Shown: positions 36,912-43,036 of the stretch, one piece after another
Position numbering within the stretch: position 1 is the stretch's first letter
How the letters are laid out: every line of letters begins with the position of its first letter
Assembly (NCBI GenBank): GCA_003223115.1
Contig: QHXW01000330.1
Span: 1-43,036 of the forward strand
Origin: Acidobacteriota bacterium
GTDB lineage: Bacteria > Acidobacteriota > Terriglobia > Bryobacterales > Bryobacteraceae
Direction: 5' to 3'
DNA length: 43,036 nt
Notes under the pieces: model-generated
Told to the model about the DNA's origin: nothing
Databases searched by the model: none
What the model saw: the letters and a program-made list of their open reading frames with translations, nothing else
Made by a program: the position numbers and the translations under genes

Positions 36912-38381
36912 ATGGCCAGTAAACGCGACCTTGATCTGATCCAGGCATCTGCGGAGGGTGACCTCGAGCGCGTCTGGCTTCTCATGGAAAAAGGCGCGCA
37001 CGTGAATGCCCGGCACAAAAGCGGCACGACACCGCTGCTTGCCGCCGCGCTGAGCGGCCACGTAGACGTGGTGGAGGCCTTACTGGTGCAGGGAGCCGAT
37101 CTCAAAATCCGCTATCGCAATGATGCTACGGCGCTCATTCTGGTCACTGCCCGCGCCGATGAGGCGATGTTGAAGTTGTTGCTCGACAAGGGCGCCGACG
37201 TCAATGCCAAAGCTCAGGGAGGCACCACCGCGCTCATGGTTGCGGCGGCCAGCGGGCACGAAAAACTGGTGCGCATGCTGGTTCGGGCTGGAGCGGATCT
37301 CGAGCCCAAAGACGGCTCGGGTGTGACTCCGCTGCTTGCCGCTGCCGCAAACGATCATCGCGAAGTGGTGCAGGCGATGGTGGAGGCGGGCGCCGATGTC
37401 AACACTGCTTGCCGCAGCGGAAACGCGTTACAAGTGGCGGCGGCACGCGGGAATACGGAATTGATTCGGATGCTGCTGAGTCGCGGCGCGTCCCTCGACG
37501 CCGTGACACACGGGCAACCGCCGTTATTGATCGCTGCTTCGAGCGGCTACCAGGAAGCGGTCGAGACGCTGCTCCAAGCGGGCGCCGATGTGAACGTCCA
37601 TGACGACACCGGGGTGACGGCTCTGCTGCTGGCTTCCGTACGCGGTCACGCCGAAATCGTAAAGCTGTTGCTTGGCCGCGGCGCCAATCCAAATTCGCTG
37701 GCGGCTCGGATCGGGTCCGCTCAGCCGGCACAAGTTACGAATGGTCACGCACAAAAGGACGACGAAGCCGGTCAAGCCACCGGCGTCGCGCGTGCCTCCG
37801 GCGAGCTCGGAACTACCGCCCTGATGGTGGCTGCTCTCCACGGCCACACCGCCGTGGTACAGGCTCTTCTCGATTCCGGAGCAAATGCGGAGCTCCGCGA
37901 TCCAACTGGTGCAACGGCGCTGCTTGCCGCGGCCATGAATGGACATGCCGAAACCGTGCGCACGCTTCTGGCGGGGTCGAAAGATGCCGCGGAGCAACAG
38001 GGCGGCCGGGCGTTAATGGCAGCCGCGCTCAACGGGCATCTCGAGGTGCTGAATGTGCTCGTCGAGGCCGGCGCTGATCCAAACTCAAAGAGCGACAGTG
38101 GAACGCCGGCATTATTGGTGGCGGTGGTGAATGGACAGTTGGACGCTGTGCGCGGATTGCTGGCGCACGGAGCGGATCCGAACGGCGCTGACCCGAAAGG
38201 TACCGCGCCTCTCATCTTCGCGGCCAGCGAAGGCAACAGCGAGTTGGTGGAGATGCTGCTCACCGCCGGAGCCGACGTGAACATGCACACGCGCGACGGC
38301 TTGACTGCGATGATGGCGGCGGGCCTGGCCGATCGATGGGATCTGGTAAATCGCCTCAAGGAAGCCGGAGCAAAGGAGTAA
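36912..38381 (+). CDS. Ankyrin-repeat protein (about 14 repeats)
   Basis: The 489-residue protein consists almost wholly of 33-residue ankyrin repeats of the TTPLLAAALSGHVDVVEALLVQGADLN type; I count 14. An insert of about 33 residues with low-complexity character (SAQPAQVTNGHAQKDDEAGQ, then the linker to the next repeat) separates repeats 8 and 9. There is no signal peptide, membrane segment or enzymatic domain, so it is probably a cytoplasmic binding scaffold. Partners are unknown. ATG 36912 has GGGGGAG about 12 nt upstream. The 180-nt spacer to the divergent regulator holds TAAGAT (36847-36852) as a possible -10, with no convincing -35. Confidence 0.9.
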   Translation: MASKRDLDLIQASAEGDLERVWLLMEKGAHVNARHKSGTTPLLAAALSGHVDVVEALLVQGADLKIRYRNDATALILVTARADEAMLKLLLDKGADVNAKAQGGTTALMVAAASGHEKLVRMLVRAGADLEPKDGSGVTPLLAAAANDHREVVQAMVEAGADVNTACRSGNALQVAAARGNTELIRMLLSRGASLDAVTHGQPPLLIAASSGYQEAVETLLQAGADVNVHDDTGVTALLLASVRGHAEIVKLLLGRGANPNSLAARIGSAQPAQVTNGHAQKDDEAGQATGVARASGELGTTALMVAALHGHTAVVQALLDSGANAELRDPTGATALLAAAMNGHAETVRTLLAGSKDAAEQQGGRALMAAALNGHLEVLNVLVEAGADPNSKSDSGTPALLVAVVNGQLDAVRGLLAHGADPNGADPKGTAPLIFAASEGNSELVEMLLTAGADVNMHTRDGLTAMMAAGLADRWDLVNRLKEAGAKE

Positions 38382-38411
38382 ACCTGTGCTCCTGACTCCC
38401 GGTTCCTGACC

Positions 38412-39044
38412 TTACAACCGTACCGGGGCGCGCAGCGAGAAGTTCAGTAGAGTCTCCACCGGAATCGACACATCTTCCTTCCCCGTCGCGGCAGCACCTG
38501 CTGTTCCAGCGGCCGCGCCTGCTCCGGCGCCGATCAAAGCGCCCTTTCCACCTCCGGCCAGGGCGCCGATGGCCGCACCCAGGCCCGAACCGCCGCCGAT
38601 CAGCACCACGTTGCGTTTCTTGTGACCCGCACTTGCGCGGCTTGCCGAGGAAGTTTCGATGCGGTAAGTCTTGCCGTTCAGCTCGAACGAATCAAGGGTA
38701 ACGCCCAATACCGCGCGGCCCTTCAACCGGCCGGATTCCGCCGACGTCGTCACGTGGCCGTGGAACGGCGTGCCTTTGGGTACAACGGTCTTTTCATTCA
38801 CGCTGATCGGTGAATCGAGCGTCGCGGTAAACTTGTCGCCCGCGCTGTTGCGTGTGGTGTTGATTGATTCGCCCAGGCGCACCTGAATCTGCGTCCCTGC
38901 CTTGAGCGTCGGTTCGAGTGTCCCGAGCGCGGCAGGTCGATCCAGCGAGCCCGCGGTCTGGACCGTGACCGATTGATCGGACGGCTTGCCGGCACAACCA
39001 ACCAGAACAATGAAAGCGCCAAATGCAACAAGTTGTTTAAACAT
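38412..39044 (-). CDS. Glycine-zipper lipoprotein of unknown function
   Basis: The 210-residue protein has a lipoprotein signal ending at the lipobox LVGC (C17). A beta-rich middle follows (GTQIQVRLGESINTTRNSAGDKFTATLDSPI, then VVPKGTPFHGHVTTSAESGRLKGRAVLGVTLDSFELNGKTY). A Gly/Ala-rich zipper segment is near 150-190 (GGGSGLGAAIGALAGGG and GALIGAGAGAAAG). Glycine zippers can insert in or span the membrane. The middle resembles domains found in acidobacterial envelope proteins that I cannot name safely. It converges with the ankyrin gene over a 30-nt gap. Function is unknown. Confidence 0.85.
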   Translation of the reverse strand: MFKQLVAFGAFIVLVGCAGKPSDQSVTVQTAGSLDRPAALGTLEPTLKAGTQIQVRLGESINTTRNSAGDKFTATLDSPISVNEKTVVPKGTPFHGHVTTSAESGRLKGRAVLGVTLDSFELNGKTYRIETSSASRASAGHKKRNVVLIGGGSGLGAAIGALAGGGKGALIGAGAGAAAGTAGAAATGKEDVSIPVETLLNFSLRAPVRL

Positions 39045-39220
39045 CTACTCCCTCCATTACCTGAACGTATGCAAAGACACAGCCAAATGCCAAAAAGCTA
39101 TGCTTTCCAAGCAATTATGGGTTGAAACCGCACTGGGTAAGCAGCCTGCCGGAAGAATTTACACGAGCCCGAGCCCGGCGCGAAATCTCTGCCTACTAAC
39201 GTTCGGGAGCGGTGTATTCC

Positions 39221-39964
39221 TTAGTAAGTGGCGCGGCCGCCGCTCGCGTCGTAGCACTGGCCGGTGACAAAAGAACAGTCGGGGCTGGCCAGAAAGTGAA
39301 CCACCGCCGCAATCTCATCGGGAGTTCCTGTGCGACGCATGGGGATACGCTGGGTCATGTAATCCACTTGCTCTTCGGTGAGCTGATCGAGAATATGAGT
39401 GCGGATGACGGCCGGCGCCACCGAGTTGATGCAGATGCCCTCCGTCGCGACCTCTTTTGCGACAGATTTAGTGAAGGCGATGACCGCGGCTTTGGTCGAG
39501 GAGTAAGGCGACATGCTAGGGTTGCCTTCTTTGCCGGCAATGGACGCGATATTCACGACGCGGCCGTATTTTTGGCTGCGCATGCGTGAGATCACGGCGC
39601 GCGTGCAGTAGACCGCTCCCAGTAGGTTGATGGCGATCACATGTTGCCAGTCCTGGTCGCTCTGTTCCCACAGGGGCGCAGCTTTTCCCCCAATACCGGC
39701 ATTGTTGACCAGAATGTCGATGCGCCCGCGCTTTCCGAGCACCTGCCCGATCGCGGCCTCGACCGACGCCGAACGCGAAATGTCGATTTCAAGGGGGAAA
39801 GTATCGCCGCCGATGGAACGCGCGACCTCGCCGGCGCCCTTGAGGTTCAAGTCGGCAACCACAACTACGGCGCCCGCTCGCGCCAGTCTTCGCGCGATCG
39901 CCTCACCGATCCCCGTGGCTGCTCCGGTAACGACCGCCGTCTGGCCGGTCAGTTCGAAAGCCAT
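39221..39964 (-). CDS. Short-chain dehydrogenase/reductase, FabG-like
   Basis: The 247-residue SDR has the cofactor loop TGAATGIGEAIA, an Asp after the second strand (VVVADLN, favouring NAD(H)), the NNAG motif (ILVNNAGIGG), the catalytic Ser region (VNIASIAGKEG) and the catalytic YSSTK pair. FabG 3-ketoacyl-ACP reductase or a sugar/alcohol dehydrogenase are both possible. It begins 8 nt after the rplI stop, so it is transcribed with the ribosomal operon or takes advantage of it. The 176-nt spacer after it contains nothing I recognise. Confidence 0.9.
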   Translation of the reverse strand: MAFELTGQTAVVTGAATGIGEAIARRLARAGAVVVVADLNLKGAGEVARSIGGDTFPLEIDISRSASVEAAIGQVLGKRGRIDILVNNAGIGGKAAPLWEQSDQDWQHVIAINLLGAVYCTRAVISRMRSQKYGRVVNIASIAGKEGNPSMSPYSSTKAAVIAFTKSVAKEVATEGICINSVAPAVIRTHILDQLTEEQVDYMTQRIPMRRTGTPDEIAAVVHFLASPDCSFVTGQCYDASGGRATY

Positions 39965-39972
39965 CGGCGCTG

Positions 39973-40419
39973 TCAGTCTTCCTTGACGACCTGGACCGTA
40001 ATAGCAGCCGTCACGTCCCGATGCAGCCGTACAGGAACCGTGAACGTACCCAACTGCTTGATGGGCTCATCGAGCTGGATCTTGCGGCGATCGATGGTGA
40101 AGTTCTGCTTCTCGAGTGCTTCGACAATGTCCTTAGTTGTCACGGAGCCGAAGAGCTGCTCGTTCTCGCCGGCCTTCTGTGCAATCGTGATGTTCACGCC
40201 GCTCAGAATCTTTGAGAGATCCTCAGCTTCGCCCTTGAGCTTGGTTTCGCGCCGCAGGTGCGCCTGCCGCTCCTGCTCCACGATTTTCTTGTTGCCTTCC
40301 GTGGCCGCGACCGCCAGCCTCTTCGGCAACAGAAAATTGCGCGCGTAGCCGGCGGCCACCCGCACCACCTGGCCCCGCGTTCCTAGTTTTTCGATATCTT
40401 CCCTGAGTATGATTTCCAT
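39973..40419 (-). CDS. rplI: 50S ribosomal protein L9
   Basis: The 148-residue protein begins MEIILREDIEKLGTRGQVVRVAAGYARNFLLPKRLA, the L9 signature, followed by the long connecting helix (about 40-75) and the C-terminal rRNA-binding domain. L9 binds 23S rRNA at the base of the L1 stalk. It follows rpsR after a 142-nt spacer that contains a strong folded RNA element, while the other junctions of the operon are only a few bases long. Confidence 0.98.
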   Translation of the reverse strand: MEIILREDIEKLGTRGQVVRVAAGYARNFLLPKRLAVAATEGNKKIVEQERQAHLRRETKLKGEAEDLSKILSGVNITIAQKAGENEQLFGSVTTKDIVEALEKQNFTIDRRKIQLDEPIKQLGTFTVPVRLHRDVTAAITVQVVKED

Positions 40420-40454
40420 GAAAATTCTCCATCGTGGCGCAGGCCAGCGTGCCG

Positions 40455-40497
40455 GGCAGGCGTTCCAGACCAGTTCAAATCCGGGTCCTCGCCTGCC
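40455..40497 (-). promoter_or_regulatory. Two-tier stem-loop in the mRNA between rpsR and rplI
   Basis: In the minus-strand transcript the outer arms GGCAGGCG and CGCCTGCC (8 perfect GC-rich pairs, 40490-40497 and 40455-40462) enclose an inner stem. In that inner stem GACC pairs with GGTC, with one bulged C, and GG pairs with CT around the loop ATTTGAA. The two stems are separated by an asymmetric internal loop (AG opposite TGGAA). There is no U-tract, so simple termination is unlikely. Possible roles are ribosomal-protein autoregulation, mRNA processing, or dosage control of L9 relative to S6/S18. The structure is deduced by hand. Confidence 0.5.
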
Positions 40498-40561
40498 GTT
40501 TCGCCACGTACACTGTCAACAATCCGTTCTACGCCGTGCAATCTCACTTCATGCCCTCGCG

Positions 40562-40861
40562 TCAAGCAGATGCCGCGAACGGCAGCAATGCAATGTTCCG
40601 AGCCTTCTTGATGGCATCGCTCAAGCGCCGCTGGTGTGGTGCGCACACGCCCGAAATTCGCCTCGGCACAATCTTGCCGCGCTCCGCCACAAAACTGGAC
40701 AACATCTTCACATCCTTGTAGTTGATGTCGTCAATTCTCTCAACACAGAAACGGCATACCTTCTTGCGCCTGAAGTACTGTTTCTTCTGCGTGGCGACAG
40801 CTTTGTCGCCGCCGGTGGGCCGCTGTCCCGCGCTGCCTGGTCTTCCTCTCATCTCCGCCAT
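40562..40861 (-). CDS. rpsR: 30S ribosomal protein S18
   Basis: The 99-residue protein has a flexible N-terminal stretch and the S18 core: [70 protein letters not shown]. Cysteines in VCRFC and GVC suggest the zinc-ribbon-like C+ form. S18 pairs with S6 in the platform of the 30S subunit. It begins 12 nt after rpsF. Confidence 0.98.
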   Translation of the reverse strand: MAEMRGRPGSAGQRPTGGDKAVATQKKQYFRRKKVCRFCVERIDDINYKDVKMLSSFVAERGKIVPRRISGVCAPHQRRLSDAIKKARNIALLPFAASA

Positions 40862-40873
40862 GATTTTCCTCGC

Positions 40874-41287
40874 TTACTCCGCGGCAGCGGGTTCGCCCAC
40901 CGGTGGGCCAGGCAGTTGGGCTGGTGCGGCCGCTACCGGCGCCGGTTTTCGATGCGCTCGCTTTTCCCGGTCTTTCTTGCGTTTGTCCAGGCGCTTCAAA
41001 GTTTGATCGATGCGCACGGTCAGAAATTTGATCACCAGGTCCGAAACCCGCAAACGCCTCTCGAACTCTTTCACCACATCGGGGCCGGAGGTGAACTGCA
41101 CCAGAACATAGGCGCCTTCCCGGTACTTATCCACGCGATAAGCCAGTCTCCGCTTGCCCCATTTATCCACTTTGTCGACTGTGCCGCCGGACGTGGTGAC
41201 CACCGATTTCATCTGTTCGATGAATTGGTCTGCCTCCTCTTCCGGTGCATCAGGCTTGATAATAAACAACTCTTCGTAAACTCTCAT
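40874..41287 (-). CDS. rpsF: 30S ribosomal protein S6
   Basis: The 137-residue protein begins [26 protein letters not shown] and has the S6 ferredoxin-like fold ([41 protein letters not shown]). A charged then Pro/Ala-rich tail of about 35 residues extends beyond the minimal fold. The ATG overlaps the pth stop by four bases (41284-41287), so translation is coupled. Confidence 0.98.
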   Translation of the reverse strand: MRVYEELFIIKPDAPEEEADQFIEQMKSVVTTSGGTVDKVDKWGKRRLAYRVDKYREGAYVLVQFTSGPDVVKEFERRLRVSDLVIKFLTVRIDQTLKRLDKRKKDREKRAHRKPAPVAAAPAQLPGPPVGEPAAAE

Positions 41288-41874
41288 TCTTCCTCTGGTT
41301 TTGAACCTTGGGCGCGACGATTATAAGTCGTCATGGCCTTTTCGACGCCCTCGGCGATTATGGACTCTACTGCTTCGGCCCCTCGGGCCGCCAGTTCGTC
41401 CGCTTCCTTCCGCTGCGAGCGTTTGATCGGCGCCAGCAGGTATTCCGCTCCATCGCGGATTTTGTAACCCGGATTCACACCCAGGCGCACTCTGATGAAC
41501 TCCTTGGTCCCCAGTTTCTCGATCACCGACTCGGGACCGTGGTGTCCGGCCGCCGAGCCGCGCAATTTAATGCGCATCTCGCCCCACGGTAGATCCAGTT
41601 CGTCGTAAATCAGAATCAGGTCAGCCGCGGTCAACCCATGCTTCTCCATCAACGGCGCTACCGACGTGCCGCTCAGATTCATGAAGGTCTGCGGCTTTGC
41701 CAGCATCACCGGTTTCTGAGCGATCTCCCCCACGCCAACCAGCGCCTTGGAATCATTCCGGCTCGCTCGGATGGAATTGCGTTCAGCCAGTAGATCCACC
41801 ACGCGGAATCCCATGTTGTGAGGAGTCTCCGCATACTCGTCGCCGGGATTTCCCAGGCCCACCACCAGGTACAT
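41284..41874 (-). CDS. pth: Peptidyl-tRNA hydrolase
   Basis: Pth recycles peptidyl-tRNAs released from stalled ribosomes. The 196 residues start [27 protein letters not shown], containing the catalytic His of the family (THHN-type motif, here PHNMG). They continue with [45 protein letters not shown] and [11 protein letters not shown]. The length is normal. It lies 6 nt after rplY and overlaps rpsF. Confidence 0.97.
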   Translation of the reverse strand: MYLVVGLGNPGDEYAETPHNMGFRVVDLLAERNSIRASRNDSKALVGVGEIAQKPVMLAKPQTFMNLSGTSVAPLMEKHGLTAADLILIYDELDLPWGEMRIKLRGSAAGHHGPESVIEKLGTKEFIRVRLGVNPGYKIRDGAEYLLAPIKRSQRKEADELAARGAEAVESIIAEGVEKAMTTYNRRAQGSKPEEE

Positions 41875-41880
41875 CCCCGG

Positions 41881-42612
41881 CTACTTCTTCTTGGGCTTGG
41901 GTTCAGCCTTCGCCTCGGTCTTTCCTTCAGGTTTACCTTCGGTCGCAGTGCCCTCATCTTCCTTCTTGCCCTTCTTGATTACTTCGGGCTCGGCGGGCAC
42001 GCCTTCCGCAGTCGGGACAGCAGCCTCGGCCGGCGCCGGCTCTTCGATCGCCTTGAGCGCTACTACGTGCGCCACTACTGTATCCGGAGAGCTCAGCAGC
42101 TTCATCGATCCGCTGAGAGCGATGTCGCCTGCGCGCTTGCTCTGGCCGATGAGCAGTTCACTCACATCCACCGTAAAATGCTCCGGGATCTCATCCGGCA
42201 GGCACTCGATTTCCACCGCGCGCGTGACGATCTCGAGCAGACCGTCTTGCGTCTTGACGCCGATCGCCTCTCCATGCGTAAGCACCGGCACCGCAACCCG
42301 GATGCGTTTGGTGATATCGATGCGCTTCAGATCCACGTGCAGCAGGTTCCCGCGAATCGGGTCGTATTGCTCGTCCACCACCATGACCGGCGTAGTTTCG
42401 AGTCCCTGGACGTCGAGGTCGAAGATGCTGTTGTGGCCGGTCTTGCTGCGCAGGATCAGCGCAATCTTGCGAGGGTCGACTGCCACCGGCACCGGGTCCT
42501 TGAATGCTCCGTAGATCACGGCCGGAATCATGCCGCGCTTGCGCGTGCGGCGCGCCTCGTTCTTTCCGCGCGATTCTCGCGGCTCAGCCGCAACTGTGAC
42601 ACTCGTTCTCAT
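41881..42612 (-). CDS. rplY: 50S ribosomal protein L25 (general stress protein Ctc form)
   Basis: The 243-residue protein is the long CTC form of L25, which binds 5S rRNA. The N-terminal domain (about 1-95) reads VTVAAEPRESRGKNEARRTRKRGMIPAVIYG and includes DPIRGNLLHVDLKRID. The C-terminal beta domain (about 100-190) includes VEIECLPDEIPEHFTVDVSEL. A Glu/Lys/Ala-rich tail (about 200-243) ends PKPKKK. AAGGAGA lies 10-11 nt upstream of the ATG (complement of 42610-42612), a strong ribosome binding site. Confidence 0.96.
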   Translation of the reverse strand: MRTSVTVAAEPRESRGKNEARRTRKRGMIPAVIYGAFKDPVPVAVDPRKIALILRSKTGHNSIFDLDVQGLETTPVMVVDEQYDPIRGNLLHVDLKRIDITKRIRVAVPVLTHGEAIGVKTQDGLLEIVTRAVEIECLPDEIPEHFTVDVSELLIGQSKRAGDIALSGSMKLLSSPDTVVAHVVALKAIEEPAPAEAAVPTAEGVPAEPEVIKKGKKEDEGTATEGKPEGKTEAKAEPKPKKK

Positions 42613-42769
42613 GCTTGATCGTTCTCCTTAGCCGGGCCGCAAGTCCGAAAGCAGATTCCAGTTTCAAATTCCAGGTGTATGGTTCGAGGGTCCCGCTAGT
42701 GCGCTTGGCCTGACAGCACCTGAAACCTGGCACCTGCTTTTCCCGTGGGTTGCGTTGCCCGCAAAATTC

Positions 42770-43036
42770 CTAAACAAACAAAATACTGACCGAAGTCTCC
42801 TCGTGAATCGACTGCACCGCGCGCGCCAGTAGCGGCGCGATCGACAGCGGTTTGATTTTCGAACACTGCCGCGCTTTCTTCGACAGTGGAATCGAATTGG
42901 TCACCACCACCTCGCGTAAATTCGACCTCTCCATTCTCTCGACCGACGGGCCCGACAGCACCGCGTGCGTGGCGCAGGCTATTACGCTCTTCGCCCCGTG
43001 CTCGAGCAACGCGTCGGCCCCCTTCACCAGCGTGCC
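42770..43036 (-). CDS. prs: Ribose-phosphate pyrophosphokinase, C-terminal part (truncated by window edge)
   Basis: Prs makes PRPP from ribose-5-phosphate and ATP. Only about 88 C-terminal residues are seen: GTLVKGADALLEHGAKSVIACATHAVLSGPSVERMERSNLREVVVTNSIPL, then IKPLSIAPLLARAVQSIHEETSVSILF. This matches the C-terminal domain of Prs; the PRPP-binding loop is just outside the window. It is followed by rplY after 157 nt. That spacer has a CCTGAAACCTGGCACCTG stretch but no gene. Confidence 0.95.
   Translation of the reverse strand, partial: GTLVKGADALLEHGAKSVIACATHAVLSGPSVERMERSNLREVVVTNSIPLSKKARQCSKIKPLSIAPLLARAVQSIHEETSVSILFV

Noticed and set aside
40463-40500. A tRNA T-arm-like stretch (AGTTCAAATCCGGG) on the plus strand next to a GC stem
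   Set aside because: No anticodon or D arm can be folded around it, and no 3' acceptor in the right place. The pairing fits better as a stem-loop in the minus-strand mRNA.
42650-42735. GGTTCGAGGGTCCC, resembling a tRNA T arm, and a CCTGAAACCTGGCACCTG stretch in the prs-rplY spacer
   Set aside because: No cloverleaf can be formed, and the CCTGA-type stretch (a similar one occurs at 38390-38412) is too short and irregular to call a repeat family from one window.

Overview
The window looks like chromosomal DNA of a Gram-negative soil bacterium with GC of roughly 60% (estimated by eye). The best guess is an acidobacterium, possibly Solibacter/Bryobacterales-like. The basis is the outer-membrane lipoprotein BamD, other lipoproteins and a periplasmic S41 protease, the rplY-pth-rpsF-rpsR-rplI block, and a mix of HicAB, Uma2, acetamidase/formamidase and AtuA-like genes. 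No rRNA gene is present, so the taxonomy is an inference.

Layout. 1-0.9 kb: methionine sulfoxide reductases, the msrA tail and a Tat-exported msrB. 1-2.5 kb: wreck of a hybrid histidine kinase/response regulator. 2.4-15.4 kb: a long minus-strand series in transcription order ggt, a sugar-phosphate-isomerase-like TIM barrel, asnS, arginase, ddl, a frameshifted Uma2 nuclease, ctpA-type protease, glutamate dehydrogenase, mutS, anmK. Many junctions are 4-nt overlaps or gaps of a few bases. 15.5-18.6 kb: HicB antitoxin with a broken HicA, then minus-strand rlmB, an AhpD-like protein and an orphan HlyD-type adaptor. 18.7-20.4 kb: a membrane-tethered GH113-like glycosidase. 20.5-23.9 kb: a tightly overlapped plus-strand operon of an acyl-CoA carboxylase beta subunit and an AtuA protein split into two genes. 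24-27.7 kb: smc. 27.7-29.2 kb: a doubly frameshifted XRE antitoxin-like gene with a well preserved promoter/operator, and an acetamidase/formamidase interrupted by an in-frame TGA. 29.2-30 kb: PaaG-like enoyl-CoA hydratase/isomerase.

30-35.2 kb: minus-strand cluster rsmB, rpe, bamD, CheY-like regulator, yajQ, alpha/beta hydrolase. Diverging from it is a TtcA-like tRNA thiolase. 36-39 kb: OmpR/PhoB-type regulator, a 14-repeat ankyrin protein and a glycine-zipper lipoprotein. 39.2-43 kb: minus-strand translation operon prs (partial), rplY, pth, rpsF, rpsR, rplI, followed by an SDR. A strong stem-loop lies in the rpsR-rplI spacer.

Housekeeping genes are intact over long stretches (mutS 867 codons, smc 1213 codons), while five accessory loci are broken by frameshifts or a nonsense codon. 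This suggests real decay of accessory genes, though sequencing error at single loci cannot be excluded. I see no CRISPR array, insertion sequence, rRNA or tRNA gene. The most unusual items are the split AtuA operon, the membrane-anchored GH113-like protein, the folded RNA between S18 and L9, and the two decayed toxin-antitoxin-type loci.
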